A stretch of 28,912 bases of DNA from JBCDLI01 sp038745535 (GTDB taxonomy: Bacteria; Pseudomonadota; Alphaproteobacteria; Rhizobiales; Rhizobiaceae). Positions within the stretch are counted from its first letter, which is position 1; every line of letters starts with the position of its first letter. Shown in pieces: positions 17,885 to 26,517 of this stretch. The position numbers and the translations under genes are program-made. The notes under the pieces are model-generated. The model was given only the letters and a program-made list of their open reading frames with translations. It had not been told where the DNA came from and made no database searches. Location: assembly GCA_038745535.1 (NCBI GenBank), contig JBCDLI010000028.1:1-28912 (forward strand), written 5' to 3'.

Positions 17885-19060
17885 TCACACGTTCAGTGTC
17901 ACCCACGCACCATTTCGCTTAGACGACCGCACGCAAGCATCAACAAACGCAACGCCGATCACGCCGTCATGCACGGTGGGGTAGACCACGTCTTCGTGCA
18001 CATCGGCCCCATTTTGCGCGGAGCGGATCGCATGGGCTGCCTCGGTGTAGATGTTGGCAAAGCCTTCCAGATAACCCTCGGGGTGTCCGGGCGGGATGCG
18101 CGTTACCCGACCAGCGTCGCCGCCTGATCCCGCACCACCGCGGGTGATAAGACGCTTTGGCTCACCGAGCGGCGTGTACCAGAGGTAATTGGGGTCCTCC
18201 TGGCTCCACTCCACGCCACCCTTCGTGCCGTAGACGCGCACTTTTAAAGCGTTCTCATTTCCGGGCGCAACTTGGCTGGACCAAACCATCCCCTTCGCCC
18301 CACCTTCAAAACGGATCATAACATGGGCGTTGTCGTCGAGTTGGCGGCCGTCGACGAATGTATCTAAGTCGGCCGCGACCTCTGCAATGTCCAAGCCTGA
18401 AATGAATTGCGCGAGGTTCATGGCGTGGGTGCCGATGTCACCAATAGAGCCGCCCGCGCCCGATTGCGCAGGGTCTGTTCGCCATCCTGCCTGCTTTTGA
18501 CCGGTATCTTCCAGCTTGTCGGACAACCAGTCCTGTGGGTACTCGGCCTGAACAACGCGGATGTCGCCCAATTCGCCCTCCCTGACCATCTGCCGGGCTT
18601 GGCGGACCATGGGATAACCGGTGTAGTTGTGCGTGAGCACGAACAGCGCGCCTGAACTCGTCGCTGCTTTTGCGAGCTTCTTGGCATCTTGTAGATTGGA
18701 GGTGAGTGGCTTGTCGCAAATGACGTGGATACCGCGCTTCAGAAATTCTCGGGCAGCGGGGTAATGCATATGGTTTGGCGTGACGATTGCGACGGCCTCA
18801 ATGCCATCCTTCAGCCGCGCCTCGCGCTGCGCCATGGCCGTGAAATCATCATACACGCGCTTTGGATCAAGGCCGAAATCACGGCCCGAAGCCTGAGACT
18901 TCTCCGCGGTCGATGAAAAGCATCCCGCGACGAGATCGTAATGCCCGTCAATGCGGCTCGCGATGCGGTGCACGCCGCCGATGAATGCGTCACGACCTCC
19001 GCCGACCATGCCAAGCCGGATACGACGGGGTGCGCTTTCTTCTTTTCCTTCAATCGTCAT
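17885..19060 (-). CDS. Gfo/Idh/MocA-family sugar dehydrogenase
   Basis: NAD(P)-dependent oxidoreductase acting on a sugar or polyol, 391 residues. The N-terminal Rossmann fold shows LGMVGGGRDAFIGGVHR. The usual EKP motif appears as CDKPLT, with aspartate in place of glutamate. GGSIGDIGTHAMNLAQF is the conserved active-site helix of the C-terminal domain. The ATG at 19060 has GGGAGG before it and lies 12 bases after the isomerase stop. The partner genes suggest a hydroxyl of the imported sugar is oxidised to a ketone before or after isomerisation. An upstream in-frame extension is not needed. Confidence 0.92.
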   Translation of the reverse strand: MTIEGKEESAPRRIRLGMVGGGRDAFIGGVHRIASRIDGHYDLVAGCFSSTAEKSQASGRDFGLDPKRVYDDFTAMAQREARLKDGIEAVAIVTPNHMHYPAAREFLKRGIHVICDKPLTSNLQDAKKLAKAATSSGALFVLTHNYTGYPMVRQARQMVREGELGDIRVVQAEYPQDWLSDKLEDTGQKQAGWRTDPAQSGAGGSIGDIGTHAMNLAQFISGLDIAEVAADLDTFVDGRQLDDNAHVMIRFEGGAKGMVWSSQVAPGNENALKVRVYGTKGGVEWSQEDPNYLWYTPLGEPKRLITRGGAGSGGDAGRVTRIPPGHPEGYLEGFANIYTEAAHAIRSAQNGADVHEDVVYPTVHDGVIGVAFVDACVRSSKRNGAWVTLNV

Positions 19061-19072
19061 TGTCCGCCTCCC

Positions 19073-20128
19073 TCAGCCAATCCCCAACATCTTTTTGTTC
19101 GCCTCGTGGTCAGTGCCGGCATCTGCGAAATCGTCGAATGCATGAGGCGTGACGCGGATGATGTGATCCTTCACAAATTGGGCGCCCTCGCGTGCACCAT
19201 CTTCCGGGTGCTTCATCGCGCACTCCCATTCGACCACAGCCCACCCATCAAAATCGTATTGGGTCAGCTTGGAAAACACTGCGCCGAAATCGACTTGGCC
19301 GTCGCCCAGAGAGCGGAAGCGTCCGGCGCGGTTCACCCAAGACTGATAGCCGCCATAGACGCCCTGACGACCCGTCGGGTTCAGTTCAGCATCCTTCACG
19401 TGGAACATCTTGATGCGGTCGTGGTAGATGTCGATGTTGTCGAGATAGTCGAGCGCTTGCAGTACGTAGTGGCTCGGATCATATAGCATGTTGGCGCGCT
19501 TGTGATCTTTGACACGCTCCAGAAACATCTCAAACGTCACGCCATCGTGTAGATCCTCGCCGGGGTGGATTTCATAGCAGATGTCGACCCCGTTTTCGTC
19601 AGCGTGGCTCAGAATTGGAAGCCAGCGGCTGGCCAATTCGTCAAACGCGGCTTCAACCAGACCTGCCGGGCGTTGCGGCCACGGATAAACATAGGGCCAT
19701 GCCAGCGCGCCCGAAAACGTCACATGAGCTGCGAGGCCCATATGTTTCGACGCGGTAATCGCTTTCATCACCTGATCGACGGCCCAAGCCTGACGCGCTT
19801 TGGGATCGCCATGCACAGATGGATCGGCAAAACCGTCAAAGGCGGTGTCATAGGCTGGATGCACTGCAACGAGTTGACCCTGAAGGTGCGTTGAAAGTTC
19901 GGTGACTTCAACGCCATTTTCCGCCGCCTGGCCTTTAAAGGCGTCGCAATAGTCCTTGGAACTTGCAGCCTTCGCGAGATCAAACAGACGGCCATCCCAG
20001 CTGGGCACCTGCACGCCTTTGTATCCGCAGTCAGCGGCCCACTTTGTGATCGCATCCCACGAGTTAAAAGGCGCTTCATCGCCTGCAAATTGAGCCAAGA
20101 ACAGTGCCGGCCCTTTGATCGTTTTCAT
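19073..20128 (-). CDS. Sugar phosphate isomerase/epimerase (TIM barrel)
   Basis: 351 residues of the xylose-isomerase-like TIM-barrel superfamily. Probable metal ligands are E in CYEIHPGED, D in MLYDPSHYV, H in KMFHVKDAE and E in AVVEWECAM, in the order expected for the fold. The start at 20128 follows GGGAGGG, 44 bases after the lacI stop. Members of this family isomerise or epimerise sugars, keto-inositols and tetrulose phosphates, so the reaction must be read from context: with a dehydrogenase and a DhaKL kinase it most likely makes or interconverts a ketose. Confidence 0.9.
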   Translation of the reverse strand: MKTIKGPALFLAQFAGDEAPFNSWDAITKWAADCGYKGVQVPSWDGRLFDLAKAASSKDYCDAFKGQAAENGVEVTELSTHLQGQLVAVHPAYDTAFDGFADPSVHGDPKARQAWAVDQVMKAITASKHMGLAAHVTFSGALAWPYVYPWPQRPAGLVEAAFDELASRWLPILSHADENGVDICYEIHPGEDLHDGVTFEMFLERVKDHKRANMLYDPSHYVLQALDYLDNIDIYHDRIKMFHVKDAELNPTGRQGVYGGYQSWVNRAGRFRSLGDGQVDFGAVFSKLTQYDFDGWAVVEWECAMKHPEDGAREGAQFVKDHIIRVTPHAFDDFADAGTDHEANKKMLGIG

Positions 20129-20172
20129 TTTTCAAGCCCTCCCAAGACTTCCATGCATTTCGCGCCGATCCC

Positions 20173-21204
20173 TCACGGATCAGGCAGATTTTCTCTGGTG
20201 AAAATTTCGATGCGAATGCGTTCCTGTGCTGCCGTGATCGGCAAACCGTCCTTCAATGCCCGCAGCACCCGCACCGCTGAGCGAGCGATGTGACCAACAT
20301 CTTGAACGATGACGGCATCAAGAAAATCGTCGGTCAATCCCTGACGCGTGGCAGCCGTACTGTCGTGAGCGACAATGACCGGTCTTGTCTTCCCATGATC
20401 TCGCATCGCAGAGATCAGACCGCTTGTGCCGGCAGCAGCGGAGTAAATGCCGACGAGGTCTGACCTCTCCATGAGCATTCGGCGCGCGAGTGCTTCGACC
20501 CGATAAGCGTCATCAAACCCTTCAATGGTGGGCAAGGTTTGCAGTTTCGGGAAACGCTGCTGCATGACCTCGTCAAAACCCAAGCGTCTCTCGACAAAGT
20601 CGCGTGACATGGAATGACCACCAATCACGGCGACCGACCCGGCCGTGCCGCTCGCAAAGCCGCCCAAGAGCAGAGCGGCGGTTCGGCCAGCCGCAATGTT
20701 GTTCACGCCGACAAAGTGTTCGCATCCCGCATTGGGCAGATCGGTGACAATCGGAACGACCTTTGTACCGTTGTTGCGCAGCTTTATCACCGCATCGCGG
20801 ATGCTCGGCGTTTCTGGTGCCATGATCGCCAAGCCATCCAGCGCATCAGCGTCGAGCGTGCGCATGGTTTGCGCGGCCTCTTCGGGCGTGCGCATGGGCG
20901 CTTGCACAACCTCGATATCTGCCCTGAGCGATGAGTGCGTCGTTGCGGTCTCATTGATTGCAGCGATCAGTGACTGCAAAAACTGTGTGCGCGCCTCCGG
21001 GAGCAGGAAAACAAACCGGTGAGGTTTCTTGCGCGCAAGAAGCGCTGCATTGGCGTCGCGGGAGTATCCAAGCTCGTCAATTGCTTTTTGAACGCGTTCA
21101 ATCGTCTGTTCGCGCACACCGGGCCGCCCGTTGAGCACACGGTCTACGGTAGCCAAGCTCACACGCGCATACTTCGCCAAATCATGGACGGTTGGACGAT
21201 CCAT
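20173..21204 (-). CDS. LacI-family transcriptional regulator
   Basis: 343-residue repressor-type regulator. Residues 4-50 form the DNA-binding head (TVHDLAKYARVSLATVDRVLNGRPGV), followed by a periplasmic-binding-like effector domain. The VDRVLN variant is seen in regulators of inositol and related sugars. The start at 21204 follows GGGGAGG. It heads the operon with the isomerase and dehydrogenase, and its own promoter carries the 22-bp palindrome, so autoregulation is likely. The same site before the importer operon gives a small regulon. The effector is presumably the imported sugar or an early product. Confidence 0.93.
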   Translation of the reverse strand: MDRPTVHDLAKYARVSLATVDRVLNGRPGVREQTIERVQKAIDELGYSRDANAALLARKKPHRFVFLLPEARTQFLQSLIAAINETATTHSSLRADIEVVQAPMRTPEEAAQTMRTLDADALDGLAIMAPETPSIRDAVIKLRNNGTKVVPIVTDLPNAGCEHFVGVNNIAAGRTAALLLGGFASGTAGSVAVIGGHSMSRDFVERRLGFDEVMQQRFPKLQTLPTIEGFDDAYRVEALARRMLMERSDLVGIYSAAAGTSGLISAMRDHGKTRPVIVAHDSTAATRQGLTDDFLDAVIVQDVGHIARSAVRVLRALKDGLPITAAQERIRIEIFTRENLPDP

Positions 21205-21221
21205 ATTTCCTCCCCTGTTAG

Positions 21222-21257
21222 ACTATGTGCGGAGAAAATGAGGTACGTCAATCATTT
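21222..21257 (-). promoter_or_regulatory. lacI promoter with overlapping palindromic operator
   Basis: The minus strand shows TTGACG (21251-21246), an 18-base spacer and CATAGT (21227-21222), a fair sigma-70 promoter. The palindrome at 21236-21257, with arms AAATGA and TCATTT, covers the -35 box. It differs from the copy at 17317-17338 by two adjacent swapped bases. Bound repressor would block the polymerase here. Confidence 0.75.
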
Positions 21258-21345
21258 GTGCACGACGGCTGGCCGGACAAGGCAATTGGAGGAACATGCC
21301 GAGCTATCGCCAATAGAACGTTTATACCCTCGCGCTCTCGCCACA

Positions 21346-23094
21346 TTACGGAGTTTGGAAGTTTCGCCAGCTTCCCAGATGGGTGATATCTTGAGCGCCT
21401 GCTATGCCCGCTGCTTCAACGAGAAACCCGTGTGCGGCTGTCCCGTCTGCCAAGTGGACGGTACCAATAGATAATGGGGCTGGAATACCTGCAAGAAAAG
21501 CGCCTGCTTCGGTTTTGGGCAGTGCCCAGACTTCTAATTCTATGGCCGCGCCGTCGGTGGTACGCAGCATGCCCGGTCGCTGGGGCGGTCCGCCTGCAAG
21601 GGCGTAGAGCTTGTAGTTGGGAGAAGTGGTGGTCGCGCGCAAAAGACGGGCCCCGCGCGACGTCAATTCATGGTTCAATCCCATGCCGGACATGTGAGCG
21701 CCACAGACCGCTAAAGCGATTTCAGTCTCTTTGATGGGCGCTGGCATTGTTGGTAACACTTCACCGGCAAACGCGCTTGCCACACTCGCAACGAGGGCAT
21801 CCTTGCCGGATTTGGCGAGCAAGGTAATCGAGCCCGGTCGACCGTCACGACGTAGTTCGCTTGGCACGGCTATCCCGCACATATCGAGCAAGTTCACAAA
21901 ATTTGTGTATGTTCCTAAATTGGAATTGGGCGTGACCGGATCAGCCTCCAAATCACCGACTGAATAATAGGTTGGGATCGTCGGCACGCAGAGCATGTCG
22001 ACATCGGCCAGCACCTGCTGCGCAGTACGTTCCAATGCCTTCAATCGGTAAATGCCGTTGAATGCATCGGCAGCGGACAAGTCTTTTGCAGCGCTAATTA
22101 TCTTTTCCGTCGTTGGATGCAGGGCATTTTGCTGGTTTGCCATAAGGTCTTGGACCACAGTGTAGCGCTCTGCCACCCATGCACCCTCATAGAGCATCTT
22201 CGCGACTTCGTAGAATGGTGTAAAATCGAGTTCCACGATGGTCGCGCCTAAAGATTTCAAATGATCAAGACTGCGATCAAAACTAGCCGCTTGCGCGTCG
22301 TCTCCAAAGAAAATGCGCGTCGCGTTGTTGGGCACTCCAATCGTGATATCTTCTTGCGCAGCGAGCGCACCAGCCGTGATCGGCTTTGAGAACGCGTCTT
22401 TTGGATCGAACGCGCACGCAACTTCAAACACCGCATAGGCATCGCTCACTGTGCCCGCAAAAATCGAAATCGTGTCCAATGTGCGACACGCCGGCACGAG
22501 ACCGGTTGCAGATAAAGCGCCGAGCGACGGTTTCAGCCCGACGATGTTGTTTAACGCAGCAGGGACGCGTCCTGATCCTGCCGTGTCGGTGCCGAGCGAG
22601 AACGTCGCAAAGCCATGGCCGACGGCAACGCCGGAACCGCTCGAGGAGCCTCCGGGCACGATATCGGGATCGACGGCGTTCTTTGGCACGCCGTAGGGTG
22701 AACGCACGCCCACCAATCCAGTGGCGAATTGATCGAGATTCGTCTTTCCAATCAGCAGCGCCCCGGCGTTACGTAATTGTGTAATCACGAAGGCGTCCTT
22801 ATCGGGTGTGTAAGCATAGGCTGGGCAAGCAGCGGTGGTCGGAATGCCGGCAACATCAATGTTGTCTTTTGCAACGAAGGGCATGCCCCAAAGTGGCATC
22901 TCATCGGTTTGCCGAGGCAGATTTTCCGCATCAGCGATCACATCGTCCACCGCGCGCAAATGGATAAAGATCGCGGGATCGTTGATCTCTTCTATCCGGC
23001 GGTACACCGCGTGCACCATGTCGGCAGGTTTGGCACCACGGGCATAGGCCTCGCGCAGCACGGACATGGTGAGAGCGCCACTGGTGGGTATCAT
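21346..23094 (-). CDS. atzF: Allophanate hydrolase
   Basis: Hydrolyses allophanate (urea-1-carboxylate) to ammonia and CO2, the last step of biuret and cyanurate breakdown. The product has 582 residues. The amidase-signature domain carries the Ser-cisSer-Lys triad at K76 (VAKDN), S150 (PGGSSSGSG) and S174 (TAGSGR). The 74- and 24-residue spacings are the same as I recall for AtzF. The C-terminal domain from about residue 450 (ETEIALAVCGAHMSGMGLNHEL, YALAGGPPQRPGM) is the allophanate-hydrolase-specific part that distinguishes it from plain amidases. It is the last gene of the operon, 18 bases after the AtzH-like gene. No biotin carboxylase for urea is nearby, so the allophanate probably comes from biuret. 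Confidence 0.92.
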   Translation of the reverse strand: MIPTSGALTMSVLREAYARGAKPADMVHAVYRRIEEINDPAIFIHLRAVDDVIADAENLPRQTDEMPLWGMPFVAKDNIDVAGIPTTAACPAYAYTPDKDAFVITQLRNAGALLIGKTNLDQFATGLVGVRSPYGVPKNAVDPDIVPGGSSSGSGVAVGHGFATFSLGTDTAGSGRVPAALNNIVGLKPSLGALSATGLVPACRTLDTISIFAGTVSDAYAVFEVACAFDPKDAFSKPITAGALAAQEDITIGVPNNATRIFFGDDAQAASFDRSLDHLKSLGATIVELDFTPFYEVAKMLYEGAWVAERYTVVQDLMANQQNALHPTTEKIISAAKDLSAADAFNGIYRLKALERTAQQVLADVDMLCVPTIPTYYSVGDLEADPVTPNSNLGTYTNFVNLLDMCGIAVPSELRRDGRPGSITLLAKSGKDALVASVASAFAGEVLPTMPAPIKETEIALAVCGAHMSGMGLNHELTSRGARLLRATTTSPNYKLYALAGGPPQRPGMLRTTDGAAIELEVWALPKTEAGAFLAGIPAPLSIGTVHLADGTAAHGFLVEAAGIAGAQDITHLGSWRNFQTP

Positions 23095-23112
23095 GGTTTA
23101 ACCTTCCGTTTG

Positions 23113-23496
23113 TCAGGGCGCTTCAATCACACTCACATGCGCAGCGACAACTTTCCACGCACCATCAATCTTCGCCCAAGTCTGCATCTGACGTCCGAGA
23201 CGACCCGGCTGGGACGGGCTTTCAAACATGGTGGATGCCGTTGCGAATTCAGTTCCGAATGTGGTCATGACGGTGTGCTTCAACTCTCTGGCAGGGTCTG
23301 TGGAAGGCCCCAGCGCGCGAAATGCAGCAATTTCACCTGCACTATGCTGATGATCATTCACGCCATAGCGGATCGTTTTATCGCTCTCCCAGAAAAGCTT
23401 GGCCAATGCTTCCGTGTCGTTGATGAGAAGAGCTGCCTCGTAACGCGCAAAGACTCGTTCGACTTCGGCCAGTGTGACGGGATCATTGATGATCAT
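23113..23496 (-). CDS. AtzH-like protein (DUF3225, NTF2 fold)
   Basis: 127 residues with the SnoaL/NTF2-like pattern (VERVFARYEAALLINDTEALAKLFW, then WAKIDGAWKVVAAHVSVIE). Relatives named AtzH or HpxZ occur next to amidase-signature enzymes of cyanurate and oxalurate breakdown. The start overlaps the stop of the cyclo-ligase-like gene by 4 bases. The role of the family is not settled. It may support the amidase chemically or structurally. Confidence 0.85.
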   Translation of the reverse strand: MIINDPVTLAEVERVFARYEAALLINDTEALAKLFWESDKTIRYGVNDHQHSAGEIAAFRALGPSTDPARELKHTVMTTFGTEFATASTMFESPSQPGRLGRQMQTWAKIDGAWKVVAAHVSVIEAP

Positions 23497-24257
23497 GGTG
23501 TCGTCATCCGATCGCGAAGCGTGCGAAGGAACGGGATCGTATCGAACTGGTCATCGCGAACGAAATCCCATGCCACACCTTTCGGCCGTGGCGCGGTGCT
23601 ACCGGTGACGATAAGCTTTTCTTCGGTGGCGATATAGTCCAGCGGTGAATCGTGCGGCATCATGCAGACGCGGTCATCGGGCACCAATTGCGACGAGTGG
23701 ATGGTGGTCGACATTGGGGTCGCTTCGTCGATGATGCCAAGTTCGCGGAAAATGCCGGTCTCCAGATCAGCAAAGCCAGCGCCTTTTCCAGTACGCGCAC
23801 CTTCGCGGCTCACGGCAACGGAGCCAACAATGGCAAAGTCCAAGTGCTCGACATCGAAAAAGTCGATGCGCTCACCGTGCATGACGTAGCCCTGCGATGT
23901 TGCTGCGAGCTCAAACGAAACGCCTTTTTTGACCATCATCTCAGGATCGACGCGTAGGTAGGGAAACTCTTTTGTGAGGTATGGCACGGGCGCGTAAAGC
24001 ACCTTGCCTTCATACAGTGCCCGAAGACGGATCGGGATTTGAGGCGGATCCGGATTGCACTTTACGGTTTTAGCGCGCTGCCATGCATCGGTCTGCGCAA
24101 GGCGCCATGCCGCCATATCCGCACCGATGAAATTTGGGATGTGGCTCCACGTCGGCCCCATGGCCTTGCCGCTCGTCTCAAGCGTTTCCCAGACCTCGCT
24201 CCGCACAGCATCCTTGTCGGCGTTACGGCCAGCCCACTTGCCCTGCTTGGTGCTCAT
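23493..24257 (-). CDS. 5-formyltetrahydrofolate cyclo-ligase-like protein
   Basis: 254 residues resembling the 5-FTHF cyclo-ligase/MTHFS-domain family: VRSEVWETLE near the start, YEGKVLYAPVPYL, a GKGAGFADLE stretch matching the family's phosphate-binding glycine loop, and HDSPLDYIATEEKLI near the end. True cyclo-ligases turn 5-formyl-THF into methenyl-THF and are shorter (about 190 residues). This longer type is a separate branch. It overlaps both neighbours by 4 bases. Its presence with amide hydrolases hints at handling of a formyl or related one-carbon unit, but this is inference. Confidence 0.8.
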   Translation of the reverse strand: MSTKQGKWAGRNADKDAVRSEVWETLETSGKAMGPTWSHIPNFIGADMAAWRLAQTDAWQRAKTVKCNPDPPQIPIRLRALYEGKVLYAPVPYLTKEFPYLRVDPEMMVKKGVSFELAATSQGYVMHGERIDFFDVEHLDFAIVGSVAVSREGARTGKGAGFADLETGIFRELGIIDEATPMSTTIHSSQLVPDDRVCMMPHDSPLDYIATEEKLIVTGSTAPRPKGVAWDFVRDDQFDTIPFLRTLRDRMTTP

Positions 24258-24937
24258 GCGGCATTGCTCTCTTCAAGCGCAAAAGCCGCCTGCAGCGCCG
24301 AAAGTGGCGCGGCCCAGCCAACTATTGCGCCTTGTGCCGTGATCATCTCGATTGTCGCGGTTTTGAAATGCTCGAAATAGCTCTCGGTCGCATCGGTGAT
24401 CAGCAGACACTCGAAACCGCGATCATTTGCCTCCCGCATTGATGTCTGCACGCAGACCTCGGTTGTTACACCTGCAAAAATGAGATGGGTAATCCCTGCA
24501 TCACCGAGTTGTTCCATAAGGCCGGTGTTCCAAAACATGCCCTTGCCCGGCTTATCGATGACCCACTCACCATCTATTGGAGCAAGCTGTGGAACGATCT
24601 GGTTGCCAGGTTCACCGCGCACCAACAGACGCCCCATCGGACCGTCCTCACCAATGCGTATGGTCGCGTCGCCACGCGCGATCTTGGATGGCGGACAATC
24701 GGAGAGATCGGGCAGGTGAGCTTCGCGCGTGTGAATAATAGTTAGTTTATGCTTACGGAATATACTCAGCAGTTCAGCGACTGTGGGGACAATCGCCGTA
24801 AGTCGGCCAACATCGTTACCCAAGGCCTCGCCGAACCCGCCCTGCTCGATGAAGTCTCGCTGCATGTCGATCACCACTAGCGCGGTTTGCTTTGGGTCGA
24901 ATGCGTATGGGTACGGTTCTGCTGCGACGCTGATCAT
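24254..24937 (-). CDS. Isochorismatase-type cysteine hydrolase, BiuH paralogue
   Basis: 227 residues from MISVAAEPYPYAF. This start is chosen because the longer in-frame ATG lies within the ABC ATPase gene. The cysteine-hydrolase triad is D24 (VVIDMQRDF), K129 (VIDKPGKGMF) and C162 (GVTTEVCVQTS). It shares with the BiuH gene upstream the PYPYAF/PYPWPY start, the LVRGEPG segment and TTMREANDRGFEC-like text, so the two are paralogues with probably different substrates. Family members include biuret, triuret and ureidoacrylate hydrolases. Triuret is an attractive guess because its product would be biuret for the neighbouring enzyme. It overlaps the next gene by 4 bases. Confidence 0.87.
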   Translation of the reverse strand: MISVAAEPYPYAFDPKQTALVVIDMQRDFIEQGGFGEALGNDVGRLTAIVPTVAELLSIFRKHKLTIIHTREAHLPDLSDCPPSKIARGDATIRIGEDGPMGRLLVRGEPGNQIVPQLAPIDGEWVIDKPGKGMFWNTGLMEQLGDAGITHLIFAGVTTEVCVQTSMREANDRGFECLLITDATESYFEHFKTATIEMITAQGAIVGWAAPLSALQAAFALEESNAA

Positions 24938-24959
24938 TGGATACGCTCTTTGACCACCT

Positions 24960-26516
24960 TCAGTGACCCGCCATGTAAGTGCCGATCGTCGTGCGATCGG
25001 TTTCACCTATCGGCGACTGATAGGTAATGCGTCCTTCCGACATCACCGCGACGCGGTCTGCTAGCTCCAGGATCTCGTCCAAGTCCTCCGATATCAGCAA
25101 AATGGCAGCACCCTTATTGCGTTGCTCAATGAGCTGTGCACGAATTTCAGCAACGGAGGCGAAGTCCAATCCGAAGCACGGATTTGCGACGATAAGCACA
25201 TTCACATCGCCTGAGAGCTCACGCGCCAATATCGTCCGTTGAACATTGCCGCCGGACAGGTTTTCGATTGGCGTCTCGGGAGATGGCGTTTTAACCCGGT
25301 AGCCATCGATCAAATGCCGCGCATTTTCCCGCATCACATTGGGCTTTAGCCACCACCCAAGACCCGCGGTCGGCGGCTGATCAAATGTACGGAACGCTAT
25401 GTTTTCAGCCACGCTCATTCGTTTGACAGCGGCGTTTTTCAGCGGCTCTTCGGGTAAGCCAAAGACCTTCATCGCGGCATAGTCTTTTCGTGTCGCGTCG
25501 AAAGGCGAGCCACCAACAAACATCCGACCGCCGGCAATTTCGCGCTGGCCGGCCAGAGCCTCAACGAGCTCCGATTGCCCATTGCCGGAAATGCCCGCAA
25601 TGCCGACAATTTCGCCACCACGGATTTTCAAGTTGATCGTGTCAACGGCGATCTTCTTTTCGTTATTCTCGACTGTCAGACCCGCGACTTCGATCACACT
25701 GCTCGATTTCACACCCTTTTGACGCGGTGCCATCTCACGCATTTGCGCATCGCCGATCATCATGCGCGACATCTCAGGCACGGAAAGGTCTTTAACCTTC
25801 CCGGACCCTGCAAATCTGCCCTTCCGCAACACGCTCACGCGGTCTGCAAACGCGTTCACTTCGCGAAACTTGTGGGTAATCATCAAAACTGTGATCTCAC
25901 CGGCATTCGCCATCTTGTGGAGAAGCCCCAGTATCTCGTCGGCCTCAGCCGGTGTGAGAACAGATGTGGGTTCATCGAGGATGAGAAACCGCTGATCGAG
26001 GTAAAGCTGTTTCAGTATCTCGAGCTTCTGCTTTTCGCCCGCGGCTAGATCGGCCACAAGCGTATCGAGCGGTACCCGAAACGGCATGCGGTCCATAAAG
26101 TCTTCAAGCGCACGCTTCTCTTTCGCCCAGTTGATAACATTGGGCGCGTCAGCGCGGGAGATCACCATATTCTCCGCTGCCGTAAGGCAGGGAACGAGCG
26201 TGAAGTGCTGGTAGACCATGCCGATGCCAGCGGCCTGAGCGTCCGCGGGAGCATTGATTTTGACCTCATGCCCGTCAACAAGCATCTGCCCGCTTGTCGG
26301 CGTGTAAAAGCCCATCATGCACTTCACCAGCGTTGACTTGCCGGCACCGTTTTCACCAAGCAGTGCGTGGAACTCACCTGCATGGACCTTGATGCAAACG
26401 TCGTCCAAGGCCACAAGCGAGCCAAAACGCTTCGTCATCGACACCGTTTCGATGCCAAATGCGCGTCGGTCGGATAGTGGCTTGGCGGCTAGACTGGTGG
26501 GCGCAACGACGTTCAT
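24960..26516 (-). CDS. ABC transporter ATPase with two nucleotide-binding domains (BMP/nucleoside type)
   Basis: 518 residues from the ATG at 26516, one base after the biuH stop. The longer reading frame from 26579 would lie inside biuH. Domain 1 has Walker A GENGAGKST and a variant signature AAGEKQKLEILKQ. Domain 2 has the degenerate Walker A GISGNGQSE and signature LSGGNVQRTILAREL. This tandem form belongs to importers of nucleosides and simple sugars that work with a BmpA-type lipoprotein and two branched-chain-like permeases. One permease is at the window end. The binding protein and other permease are expected beyond it. Inside this operon the cargo is probably a urea-like amide. Confidence 0.92.
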   Translation of the reverse strand: MNVVAPTSLAAKPLSDRRAFGIETVSMTKRFGSLVALDDVCIKVHAGEFHALLGENGAGKSTLVKCMMGFYTPTSGQMLVDGHEVKINAPADAQAAGIGMVYQHFTLVPCLTAAENMVISRADAPNVINWAKEKRALEDFMDRMPFRVPLDTLVADLAAGEKQKLEILKQLYLDQRFLILDEPTSVLTPAEADEILGLLHKMANAGEITVLMITHKFREVNAFADRVSVLRKGRFAGSGKVKDLSVPEMSRMMIGDAQMREMAPRQKGVKSSSVIEVAGLTVENNEKKIAVDTINLKIRGGEIVGIAGISGNGQSELVEALAGQREIAGGRMFVGGSPFDATRKDYAAMKVFGLPEEPLKNAAVKRMSVAENIAFRTFDQPPTAGLGWWLKPNVMRENARHLIDGYRVKTPSPETPIENLSGGNVQRTILARELSGDVNVLIVANPCFGLDFASVAEIRAQLIEQRNKGAAILLISEDLDEILELADRVAVMSEGRITYQSPIGETDRTTIGTYMAGH

Positions 26517-26517
26517 C

